Origin: an uncultured Bacilli bacterium
GTDB lineage: Bacteria > Bacillota_I > Bacilli_A > RF39 > UBA660
Direction of reading: 5' to 3'
DNA: 8,865 nucleotides
Assembly (NCBI GenBank): GCA_934087065.1
Contig: CAKOIS010000023.1
Span: 1-8,865 of the forward strand
Made by a program: the position numbers and the translations under genes. The notes under the pieces were generated by a model, which was not told the DNA's origin, made no database searches, and worked only from the letters and a program-made list of their open reading frames with translations. The number at the start of each line of letters is the position of its first letter. Position 1 is the stretch's first letter. Positions 1-6,042 of this stretch are shown here, in pieces.

Positions 1-84
1 GAGTTTTTAAGAAACATTAATCCACTTGAAGTAACACCAATGGAAGCTTTAAAACTCTTAGACGAAATGAAGAAAATCAAATAA
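1..84 (+). CDS. mutS: DNA mismatch repair protein MutS, C-terminal end (partial)
   Basis: An open frame enters from the left edge and stops at a TAA, leaving 27 codons. The residues (FLRNINPLEVTPMEAL, then KLLDEMKKIK) match the usual C-terminal tail of MutS, where a short 'I-[ND]-P...[LV]-TP-x-[ED]-AL-x-x-L-x-x-[LM]-K' segment closes the protein. MutS recognises mismatches in DNA and recruits MutL. MutS2 is less likely because it normally ends in an Smr nuclease domain, which is not visible here. The gene faces rnhC across a shared terminator. The call rests only on the tail, so it is probable rather than certain. Confidence 0.72.
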   Translation, partial: EFLRNINPLEVTPMEALKLLDEMKKIK

Positions 85-88
85 AAAG

Positions 89-125
89 AAAACACTGATT
101 AGGAAATTATCCTTTCAGTGTTTTT
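89..125. terminator. bidirectional intrinsic terminator between mutS and rnhC
   Basis: A perfect 10-bp inverted repeat (AAAACACTGA at 89-98, TCAGTGTTTT at 115-124) closes a 16-nt loop. It has a T-run on the plus strand and an A-run on the other side, so it can terminate transcription from both directions. The rnhC stop codon (complement of 99-101) lies just inside the loop. Confidence 0.85.
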
Positions 126-1019
126 AAAACTAATTTTAGCAATATTATTAAGTATATCTTTACCTTTTTCTTTAACGATAAGTTTACCAACTTCGTCTAC
201 CTTAACTCCAGCACCCTTAGGAATAGACATGCCTAGTTCTTTTTCTAGTTTTTCTTGTTCTTTTAAGAAAAGATATCTACTTATAATACTCGCGCATGCA
301 ACACTTAAGTTTTTATCTTCTGCTTTAGTAATAAAAGTAATACCAGTAACTTTATTAGGTACTTCTTTTAAATAATTATAGTATACACCAGGTAAACAGA
401 ACTGGTCAACTATTATCTTTTGATATTCAAAACCTTTATTCTTCATTTTATATAACATCTTATTATGCATTATTGCTTTAACCTTATTCATGTTAATTCC
501 TTTATTAACCCATTCGTTGTATTCTTTATTAGTAAGTATTATACTTTCATAAGGAATTTTTTTCATAATAACAGGTGCAGCACTAAGTATCTTTTTATCA
601 GTAAGTTTTTTTGAGTCATGCACTCCTAAACTTTCTAAAAATTTAATATTAGCTTTATCCATAAAGCAAGCTGTTACTACTATTGGAAGAAAATAATCTC
701 CTGTTCCAACTTCATCACTTCCGATAGCAGAATAGTAGTAATATGTTTTATCTATACTATCTTCTTTCTTTTCTTCAGTACTTCTTGTGTCAACTTCTAC
801 ATTATTTAAAAACTTTTCTTGGTCTTTCCACATATTCGCGTCCACATCAGCACTAATACCTTGAAACATAACTTTACCACTTTCATACAAAGTAACCACA
901 GTATCAGCTTCTACTGCTTGAAACACAGCATAAGGTGGAGTTTTTTCTTTTCTTTTATCCATATAATATTCTATCATTTTCTCTTTAATGTTATCACTTA
1001 CTTTAAAAACTATTGTCAC
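99..1019 (-). CDS. rnhC: ribonuclease HIII
   Basis: The enzyme cleaves the RNA strand of RNA-DNA hybrids in the cytoplasm and so removes R-loops and replication hybrids. The product is 306 aa, close to the usual 300-315. An N-terminal TBP-like substrate-binding domain covers about residues 1-85 (KVS start, AVFQA, SGKVMFQG). The catalytic domain follows, with GSDEVGTGD (Asp102-Glu103), DSKKLTD (135-141), IIVDQF (Asp205) and TKAEDKNLSVACASIISRY (from 231). The long N-domain plus DEVGTGD separates HIII from HII. I chose the GTG at 1019: AGAGGTGA (1025-1032) lies 5 nt upstream, and VTIVFKVS aligns with known N-termini. An in-frame ATG at 1049 has no ribosome binding site and falls in a possible -10 element. 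The motif reads DYFLP where DYFGP is usual. Confidence 0.93.
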   Translation of the reverse strand: MTIVFKVSDNIKEKMIEYYMDKRKEKTPPYAVFQAVEADTVVTLYESGKVMFQGISADVDANMWKDQEKFLNNVEVDTRSTEEKKEDSIDKTYYYYSAIGSDEVGTGDYFLPIVVTACFMDKANIKFLESLGVHDSKKLTDKKILSAAPVIMKKIPYESIILTNKEYNEWVNKGINMNKVKAIMHNKMLYKMKNKGFEYQKIIVDQFCLPGVYYNYLKEVPNKVTGITFITKAEDKNLSVACASIISRYLFLKEQEKLEKELGMSIPKGAGVKVDEVGKLIVKEKGKDILNNIAKISFKNTERIIS

Positions 1020-1044
1020 ACTTGTCACCTCTAGATAAAATTCT

Positions 1045-1073
1045 ATCATAAAATTGTTTATTTTTCTACAAAA
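1045..1073 (-). promoter_or_regulatory. possible promoter of rnhC
   Basis: On the minus strand a TATGAT -10-like hexamer (1050-1045) lies 17 nt from a poor -35 (TTTTGT, 1073-1068). Transcription would then start near 1038, leaving a short leader carrying AGAGGTGA before the GTG start at 1019. The -35 match is weak, so this is tentative. Confidence 0.3.
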
Positions 1074-1085
1074 TTATAATATAAT
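1054..1085 (+). promoter_or_regulatory. probable promoter of the cvpA operon
   Basis: Two overlapping consensus TATAAT hexamers (1075-1080 and 1080-1085) precede cvpA. The best -35 candidate, TTGTTT (1054-1059), is 15 nt from the first and 20 nt from the second, so the exact pairing is unclear. The position between divergent genes supports a promoter. Confidence 0.45.
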
Positions 1086-1120
1086 TAATTTAGTACATAT
1101 TATTAAAAGGAGGAAAGATT

Positions 1121-1735
1121 ATGGGTTTAATGGATGCAATTTTAATTATAGTGCTTTTAATTGGTGCATTAGATGGTGCTAGAAAGGGAGTAGTAAAAAG
1201 TTTAGTAGGACTAGTAGGTAGCATAATTGTTATATTCTTGTCATGGATACTAAAGGGAAGCTTAGCTAACGTGTTAATAGGTGTACTTCCTCAAATAGGA
1301 AAAAATGCTAGTGTAAGTGTACTATTGTATCACGTTATTAGTTTTGTTATCTTAATGGTAATATTTAGTATAATTTATAGAGTTATCTTAAAAGTAACTG
1401 ATGTAATAGAAAAAATATTTGATGCGACTATTGTTTTAGGTTTTGTTTCACGTATACTAGGCGCAGTAGTAGGGTTTATTGAAACATATATAATTTTGTT
1501 CTTTGTATTATTTATACTAAGTGTGTTTAATATTCCTATGTTAAGTAATAGCAAAGTAAACAATTTTATACTAGATAAAACTCCAGTAATAACACCAGTT
1601 ATAAAAGATACTTGGGAAGGGGCTAAAGAAATATATAGTAGTTCAAACTTTGAAGAAAGTATAAGAATACTTTTTGAAAAGAATATAATAAACGAAGATA
1701 ATATGAATAAAATACTTAAGAAGGGAGAAAAATAA
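1121..1735 (+). CDS. cvpA: CvpA family membrane protein
   Basis: This 204-aa protein has about four hydrophobic segments (roughly residues 4-18, 26-43, 68-90 and 105-136). The first two are separated by the glycine-rich stretch ALDGARKGVVKSLVGLVGS, the hallmark of the CvpA (colicin V production) family. The acidic and lysine-rich C-terminal tail (about 145-204) is probably cytoplasmic. CvpA proteins are linked in other bacteria to envelope stress and to colicin V export, but the exact role is unsettled. AAGGAGG at 1107-1113 sits 7 nt before the ATG. The stop codon overlaps the thioredoxin start (TAATG), indicating translational coupling. The divergent neighbour is rnhC, which also lies near cvpA in Bacillus. 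Confidence 0.88.
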   Translation: MGLMDAILIIVLLIGALDGARKGVVKSLVGLVGSIIVIFLSWILKGSLANVLIGVLPQIGKNASVSVLLYHVISFVILMVIFSIIYRVILKVTDVIEKIFDATIVLGFVSRILGAVVGFIETYIILFFVLFILSVFNIPMLSNSKVNNFILDKTPVITPVIKDTWEGAKEIYSSSNFEESIRILFEKNIINEDNMNKILKKGEK

Positions 1736-2034
1736 TGACTTATTATAAAGGAGAAGACTTTGATACTTTAGTAAGTAAAGGAAACTTTTTAATAGACTTT
1801 TATGCTGATTGGTGTGGACCATGTAAAATGCTTGGAAGTGTATTAGAAACTATTAGTGACATTGAAATAATTAAAGTAAATGTTGACGAGTATCCAGAGT
1901 TAGCTAATAGATTTAAAATAATGAGTATACCACACTTGAAATTCTTTAGTGATGGTAAAGAAATAGATCAAATTGTAGGTTTTGTTGATAAGGAAACAAT
2001 AGAAGAGAAGATCAATGAAATAAATAATATGTAA
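1735..2034 (+). CDS. trxA: thioredoxin
   Basis: This cytoplasmic thiol-disulfide oxidoreductase has 99 aa, slightly shorter than the usual 104-108. The redox motif WCGPCK has its cysteines at 27 and 30, preceded by DFYADW as in classical thioredoxins. The cis-proline is in SIPH (Pro66), where most thioredoxins have SIPT. The C-terminal strand-helix (FFSDGKEIDQIVGFVDKETIEEKI) is normal, so the fold is complete. The ATG overlaps the cvpA stop by one base, with AAGGGAG just upstream inside cvpA. It would be kept reduced by thioredoxin reductase, encoded elsewhere. A tandem TAATAA ends the frame. Other thioredoxin paralogues may exist in the genome, so the symbol is by family. Confidence 0.9.
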   Translation: MTYYKGEDFDTLVSKGNFLIDFYADWCGPCKMLGSVLETISDIEIIKVNVDEYPELANRFKIMSIPHLKFFSDGKEIDQIVGFVDKETIEEKINEINNM

Positions 2035-2054
2035 TAAATGGAGGGCGTTTTGTA

Positions 2055-2408
2055 GTGAATAAAACAGTAAAATATAAAATGAACAAATTATCAGCAGAAA
2101 GAATGATAAAGTTAGAAGATTACTTAAAAGAAGAAATAATCAAGAATGAAAAGTCTTTTATGTCTGTAATTAGTAAGTTTCCGTTAGAAGAAAGCTTGTA
2201 TCTAATGTATGCTTATAAAATGCCGTTAGAAAGCATTATAGACGCGGTTAATTGGTATGACGTTAATAAGTGTAACCCAGTTGCTTTTCTAGAAAGTTTA
2301 TGTGAAACTTACTACGTAACTAGAGAAGACGTTATTAAAAGGGTACAGTCTGTAAGAAGAATAATGGCTTATAAAGAAAATGTTAAGACTAAAACTAAAA
2401 AGAGATAA
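2055..2408 (+). CDS. hypothetical protein, helical, third gene of the cvpA operon
   Basis: I do not recognise this 117-aa protein. It starts at GTG, with GGAGGG (2040-2045) 9 nt upstream; the only alternative is a weaker internal ATG at 2079. No signal peptide or membrane segment is visible. The sequence looks mostly alpha-helical, with charged amphipathic stretches (about residues 15-35 and 55-110) and a very basic tail (KTKTKKR). The basic tail could contact nucleic acid, but this is only a suggestion. It lies 20 nt behind the thioredoxin gene with no promoter or terminator between them, so it belongs to the cvpA-trx operon. That operon ends at the terminator at 2439-2464. Confidence 0.75.
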   Translation: MNKTVKYKMNKLSAERMIKLEDYLKEEIIKNEKSFMSVISKFPLEESLYLMYAYKMPLESIIDAVNWYDVNKCNPVAFLESLCETYYVTREDVIKRVQSVRRIMAYKENVKTKTKKR

Positions 2409-2409
2409 T

Positions 2410-2438
2410 TTGACAAAATGTACAAAATAAAGTATAAT
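2410..2438 (+). promoter_or_regulatory. perfect-consensus sigma-A promoter of the LRR gene
   Basis: TTGACA (2410-2415) and TATAAT (2433-2438) are separated by exactly 17 nt, the textbook optimum. Transcription should start near 2445-2446. The -35 begins two bases after the stop of the preceding gene, and the start site falls inside the left arm of the terminator hairpin at 2439-2459. Confidence 0.9.
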
Positions 2439-2464
2439 ACACCTCATTAAATGGGGTGTTTTTG
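2439..2464 (+). terminator. intrinsic terminator of the cvpA operon, overlapping the next transcript start
   Basis: ACACCTCAT (2439-2447) pairs with ATGGGGTGT (2451-2459) over 9 bp with one T-G wobble and a 3-nt loop, followed by TTTT. A transcript starting at about 2445 from the promoter just upstream lacks most of the left arm and would not form the hairpin. Only RNA coming from the cvpA operon should terminate here. The right arm also contains GGGGTG, the likely ribosome binding site of the next gene. Confidence 0.75.
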
Positions 2465-2465
2465 T

Positions 2466-4214
2466 ATGAGTGATGATTTAAGAATTATTAAGAAAAAGTA
2501 TGGAGAAAAAATGATGCATTTTATAAGAGAAAACTTTGCGACATTACTTGATACTCCAGGCTTAGTTTCAAGTGTTATGTTAAATACATTTTATCCAACA
2601 CACTCCCTATATTACGATTTAGTAAGCGATTCTGAACGAAACAAATTTATAGAATTTATTTATTCCACCCTTAATAAGGAAGAAAAACCTCTTGTAGATA
2701 CTGGAAAGTCTCCTAAAGAATTAATGAATGAAAGAGGATACATTCTAAAAGAATGCACTAGTGAACTTAAAATTCAAATGTATAAGAAATATTATCAAAA
2801 AGGGGAAGAATTATGTACTTTTTATGGTGGAAGATTAAATAAAGCAAGAGTATTCTTTGCCGTTAAAAAGAATGTTAATGAAATTATTAGAGAGAACTTT
2901 AAGAACCCTGAAAGAGAAGATGAGTACGGTACTTCAGTAATTAGTATACAATTTAGTAAGAATGGGAGTAATACTTTATCTATTAAAAATAGATATAATC
3001 ATACAGTATCAAATCCAGATGCGACATTTTCAAATGACTTAGATAACATCATTCCTGGCCTTACTAAAAGTTTTGAAGACTTTTACGGTATAAAACAGAT
3101 ATATTCTCAAAACAATTTTCATTTAGATGGCTACGTAAGAGCAAATGATGGAAAATTCTATAAATATAAGACTGAAATAAATAATGTTTACTTTTGTGCT
3201 GATAATATAATCATTGATAACTTTGAACCTATTTTCTATGACAAAAGTAGGTACTTAGTGCTTGACTACTTTATCATTGATTTTAAAAAGAAAGCTATAT
3301 TTTCTTCTTTTGTAAAAAGAGAAGAACTACCTTCAAAGCTAGGAAAAATTGATTATTTAGAAAGAAATAAAAACACAGTATTAATGAGTTCAAATAATAA
3401 AAGTGTTGAGTTTACATTTAATGAAAATAAAGAAATTACAAGAGTGAAATGCGAAAACTTGGATAACTTATCAAGTAATTTCTTATGTAAAGCATATAGT
3501 ATAGATTATTTAGAATTAAAAGGAACAACTAAAATTAAAGATTACTTTTTGCATTTGGTACATATTAAAAGTGTTAATATGCCAGACTTAGTGTATGCTA
3601 GTGATATGTGCCTTACTAGCACAAGTGCAGCGCATATACATATGCCAAAACTTAAATATGCTGGAGATAATTTTCTAGAAAGAATACGAGCTAAAAAAGT
3701 AAGTTTTCCTAGTTTAGTTAAAGTAAAAAATTATTTTTTGTTTAACTCTCTTTCCTTAGAAGAAATATATTTGCCAAAATTAAAAATTTCAGGAGAAAAC
3801 TTATTAGTTAACACAGGCTTAACAAAAGTTAAATTGCCTGAACTTGTAATAGCTAAAGAAAAATTACTTTATCATAACAGCTTTTTAAAAAGAGTATACT
3901 TGCCAAAGTTAGTTAAAACTGAAAGTGAGTTTTTAACTGAGACACCATCTTTAGAAATATTAGTTACTCCTAATTTAAGAGAAATAGATGGGAAATTTAG
4001 ACCATGCAGTGAAAACTTAAAAGAAGTATACATGCCTAGTTTAAGAAGTTCATATTATGAATTTAATATGAGTGTTAATGAAGAGACTAAAGTAAATTTA
4101 GAAAGTTTAATTTTAGCAAGAGAAGTAAGAAACGCATATATTAGAGATTACGTTAGTAATACCATAGAATTAGAATTAGTATCAAGAGGATACTCTAGAA
4201 AGTTAAAGAGGTGA
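2466..4214 (+). CDS. leucine-rich-repeat protein of unknown function, probably cytoplasmic
   Basis: The protein has 582 aa if it starts at ATG 2466, where GGGGTG (2453-2458) gives a ribosome binding site 7 nt away. An in-frame ATG at 2451 would add five residues but lies about 6 nt from the predicted transcript start. The N-terminal half (about 1-320) is an unrecognised domain. It contains a block that looks conserved, around residues 156-210 (SIKNRYNHTV, NPDATF, then an LDNI..GL..SF pattern). From about residue 327 to 550 there are about ten leucine-rich repeats of 21-23 residues with core [VI]-x-[LMF]-P-x-L and a later phi-L pair, resembling the BspA/LRR_5 type. There is no signal peptide, membrane segment or cell-wall anchor, unlike secreted BspA proteins. 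LRR arrays usually bind proteins; the partner is unknown. Its stop codon overlaps the ribosome binding site of the next gene, so the two are one operon. Confidence 0.85.
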   Translation: MSDDLRIIKKKYGEKMMHFIRENFATLLDTPGLVSSVMLNTFYPTHSLYYDLVSDSERNKFIEFIYSTLNKEEKPLVDTGKSPKELMNERGYILKECTSELKIQMYKKYYQKGEELCTFYGGRLNKARVFFAVKKNVNEIIRENFKNPEREDEYGTSVISIQFSKNGSNTLSIKNRYNHTVSNPDATFSNDLDNIIPGLTKSFEDFYGIKQIYSQNNFHLDGYVRANDGKFYKYKTEINNVYFCADNIIIDNFEPIFYDKSRYLVLDYFIIDFKKKAIFSSFVKREELPSKLGKIDYLERNKNTVLMSSNNKSVEFTFNENKEITRVKCENLDNLSSNFLCKAYSIDYLELKGTTKIKDYFLHLVHIKSVNMPDLVYASDMCLTSTSAAHIHMPKLKYAGDNFLERIRAKKVSFPSLVKVKNYFLFNSLSLEEIYLPKLKISGENLLVNTGLTKVKLPELVIAKEKLLYHNSFLKRVYLPKLVKTESEFLTETPSLEILVTPNLREIDGKFRPCSENLKEVYMPSLRSSYYEFNMSVNEETKVNLESLILAREVRNAYIRDYVSNTIELELVSRGYSRKLKR

Positions 4215-4217
4215 ATT

Positions 4218-4712
4218 ATGAATAGTAATAGATTTGGAGAAAGTATGATAAACTACTATGAAAGTAGTGATCATTATGAAATAAATGAGTCATACAATAA
4301 GAATAAACTTAAAGTTAAAACAGTAGTTTTGACTGATGGAGAAGTAGATAAGAATACTACTATAATAGACTACAGCAATAGTGTAGAACTTAATGGTAAT
4401 AAGTATGCAGTTGATAGAGTAGAAAAAAGTGTAATTGAGTGTAATAAATCTAACTTTGTAATTATATTAAAACTTGTTAATTTAGATGTTATGAGTACTA
4501 AAAGTACAGTAAGTTATTTTATAATTAAAGAAGTAGATGTATACTTAAAAGAACTTAACTCCATAAACATCAAAAGAGCTAGAAGAATAGTAATGAGTTT
4601 ATTAAAGAGTAACTTAGATGGAGTTAAAAGAGTGTTTGACATTGATAATGTAAGAGATTACGAGTGTACTAGTGTTAATGAATACACTTATAAATTAACA
4701 AAGATTAAATAA
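4218..4712 (+). CDS. hypothetical protein paired with the LRR gene
   Basis: I do not recognise this 164-aa protein. It begins 3 nt after the LRR gene; AGAGGTGA (4207-4214) contains that gene's stop, so translation is probably coupled. It has no signal peptide or membrane segment. The sequence alternates beta-like stretches (LKVKTVVLTDG, FVIILKLVNLD, TVSYFIIKEVDVYL) with a basic helix (about residues 117-137, INIKRARRIVMSLLKSN). It is rich in Asn, Ser, Lys and Val. The tight pairing suggests it works with the LRR protein, which is inference. The -35 of the queA promoter lies inside its last codons. No terminator separates it from queA, so read-through into queA is possible. Confidence 0.75.
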   Translation: MNSNRFGESMINYYESSDHYEINESYNKNKLKVKTVVLTDGEVDKNTTIIDYSNSVELNGNKYAVDRVEKSVIECNKSNFVIILKLVNLDVMSTKSTVSYFIIKEVDVYLKELNSINIKRARRIVMSLLKSNLDGVKRVFDIDNVRDYECTSVNEYTYKLTKIK

Positions 4713-4723
4713 TGTGGTATAAT
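4695..4723 (+). promoter_or_regulatory. extended -10 promoter of queA
   Basis: TTAACA (4695-4700) and TATAAT (4718-4723) are 17 nt apart, and TGG directly before the -10 makes it an extended -10 element. The -35 lies within the coding end of the upstream gene. The resulting leader is about 20 nt, too short for a riboswitch. Confidence 0.85.
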
Positions 4724-4749
4724 TTTATGGGAGAAATAGGAGAAGAATT

Positions 4750-5808
4750 ATGAAAGAAGATATATATGATATAAATTATTATGACTATGATTTACCAGAA
4801 GAATTAATCGCACAAACTCCACTTAAAGATAGAAGTAGTTCTAAGCTTCTGGTACTTGATAAAAATACTGGAGACTTAAAGGACGAGGTGTTTAAGAATA
4901 TTGTTAACTATTTAAAGCCAGGGGACACACTAGTATTAAATGACACTAAAGTAATACCAGCTAGACTTATTGGTGTTAAAGAAAGTACTGGGGCAGTTAT
5001 AGAACTTTTACTTTTAAAGAATATACAAGGTGATGAGTGGGAAGTTTTATCTCGTCCCCAAAAAAGGTTACATGTAACTGATACAGTTTCCTTTGGAGAA
5101 GGACAATTAAAAGCTGTTGTTACTGAAAAATTTAATGATGGTATAACACATGTTAAGTTAGAATATAATGGAATTTTATATGAAATACTAGACGTTCTTG
5201 GAACAATGCCACTTCCACCATATATTCATGAAAAACTAAGTGATCAAGATAGATATCAAACAGTATATGCAAAAAACATAGGTAGTGCAGCAGCACCAAC
5301 CGCAGGACTTCACTTTACAAAAGAGTTACTAGAAGAAATTAAAAGTATTGGAGTAGATATAGAATATGTTACACTTCATGTTGGACTTGGAACATTTAGA
5401 CCAGTTACAGAAAGTAATGTACTTAACCATGAAATGCATAGTGAGTTTTATATGATAAGTAAAAGTGTTGCTGATAAACTAAACCTTGCAAAAAAAGAAG
5501 GAAGGCGTATTATTGCAGTAGGGACAACTAGCACAAGAACACTAGAAAGCAATATCACAAAATATGGCGAGTTTAAAGAGTGTAAAGAAAACACTAGCAT
5601 ATTCATATATCCAGGTTACGAATTTAAAGGGATAGACGCACTTATTACAAATTTCCATTTACCAAAAAGTACATTAGTAATGCTAGTAAGCGCACTTGCC
5701 GGAAGAGACAACATATTAAATGCTTACAAACACGCAGTAGATAATAAATATAGATTTTTCTCATTTGGAGACGCTATGTTTATAACAAATGATATTAATT
5801 CTAAATAG
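4750..5808 (+). CDS. queA: S-adenosylmethionine:tRNA ribosyltransferase-isomerase
   Basis: QueA transfers and isomerises the ribosyl part of S-adenosylmethionine onto preQ1 already placed at position 34 of GUN-anticodon tRNAs, making epoxyqueuosine. The 352-aa product is full length for the family (about 340-356). Motifs appear in the expected order: DYDLPEELIAQTPL (12-25), LKPGDTLVLNDTKVIPARL (55-73), GTMPLPPYI (151-159), RYQTVYA (168-174), GSAAAPTAGLHFT (178-190), VTLHVGLGTFRPV (207-219), AVGTTSTRTLES (256-267) and LITNFHLPKSTLVMLVSA (298-315). AGGAGA at 4738-4743 lies 6 nt before the ATG. It precedes tgt, whose product supplies its substrate, but each gene has its own promoter and a terminator lies between them. 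Later steps (QueG or QueH) and preQ1 synthesis genes are not in the window. Confidence 0.97.
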   Translation: MKEDIYDINYYDYDLPEELIAQTPLKDRSSSKLLVLDKNTGDLKDEVFKNIVNYLKPGDTLVLNDTKVIPARLIGVKESTGAVIELLLLKNIQGDEWEVLSRPQKRLHVTDTVSFGEGQLKAVVTEKFNDGITHVKLEYNGILYEILDVLGTMPLPPYIHEKLSDQDRYQTVYAKNIGSAAAPTAGLHFTKELLEEIKSIGVDIEYVTLHVGLGTFRPVTESNVLNHEMHSEFYMISKSVADKLNLAKKEGRRIIAVGTTSTRTLESNITKYGEFKECKENTSIFIYPGYEFKGIDALITNFHLPKSTLVMLVSALAGRDNILNAYKHAVDNKYRFFSFGDAMFITNDINSK

Positions 5809-5810
5809 TT

Positions 5811-5943
5811 GATAAGCAAAATCGTGAACAGTTAGCTATGCTTTTTGGTAGAAATATTTAAACTATAGGAAAACACATTAATAATGCTTTAACTTGAAGA
5901 ACTAGATAATTAAACTGTCGCAAATTTTGCAACAGTTCAATAA
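5811..5943 (+). pseudogene. decayed RhuM-family-like gene fragment
   Basis: Frame 5811 reads NREQLAMLFGRNI, a TAA stop (5859-5861), then TIGKHINNAL. A one-base shift near 5892-5895 leads to the frame starting at 5896: EELDN, a TAA stop (5911-5913), then TVANFATVQ and TAA (5941-5943). Together these pieces follow the N-terminal DNA-binding-like segment of virulence RhuM-family proteins (REQ-[LM]-A-x-LFGR-[DN]-x-K-T-I-G-K-H-I-NNAL-x-EEL-x-x-x-V-A-x-FAT) in the right order and spacing. Both internal stops are explained by simple changes (for example AAA to TAA). About 43 codons remain of a protein usually over 250 aa, and no start codon or ribosome binding site is left. RhuM genes are often found on genomic islands, so this is probably the trace of an old insertion. 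The family call is from memory of the motif. Confidence 0.68.
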
Positions 5944-5949
5944 AAAATT

Positions 5950-5984
5950 AGTATGTTCAAATATAATAAAGAACATACTTTTTA
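5950..5984 (+). terminator. intrinsic terminator downstream of queA
   Basis: AGTATGTTC (5950-5958) and GAACATACT (5971-5979) form a perfect 9-bp stem with a 12-nt AT-rich loop, followed by TTTT. It closes the queA transcription unit and lies directly before the tgt promoter. An A-run on its left side means it could also act on the other strand. Confidence 0.8.
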
Positions 5985-5985
5985 A

Positions 5986-6014
5986 TTGTAAAAATTACTA
6001 ATTTATGGTATTCT
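5986..6014 (+). promoter_or_regulatory. extended -10 promoter of tgt
   Basis: TTGTAA (5986-5991) and TATTCT (6009-6014) are 17 nt apart, with TGG directly before the -10. Transcription should start near 6021. This rules out the in-frame ATG at 6019 as translation start and supports the ATG at 6043. Confidence 0.75.
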
Positions 6015-6042
6015 ATATATGGAAAGAAAAGGAGTACAAAAA

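Noticed and set aside
118..375. Plus-strand open frame antisense to rnhC with a hydrophobic, Ser/Leu-rich translation.
   Set aside because: It lies wholly within the well-supported rnhC gene on the other strand, has no ribosome binding site, and its composition is what the antisense of a Lys/Glu-rich gene gives.
2451..2465. ATG at 2451 as start of the LRR protein.
   Set aside because: It lies about 6 nt from the predicted transcript start without a binding site. ATG 2466 has GGGGTG at good spacing and gives a natural N-terminus (MSDDLRII).
4724..4749. preQ1 riboswitch upstream of queA or tgt.
   Set aside because: Both leaders are only about 20 nt from the predicted start sites, and neither contains the C-rich loop plus A-rich tail of preQ1 aptamers.
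5913..5937. Inverted repeat AACTGT...ACAGTT in the queA-tgt gap as the queA terminator.
   Set aside because: It has a mismatch and no T-run after it, and its bases are explained by the RhuM-like relic codons. The better terminator is the perfect stem at 5950-5979.
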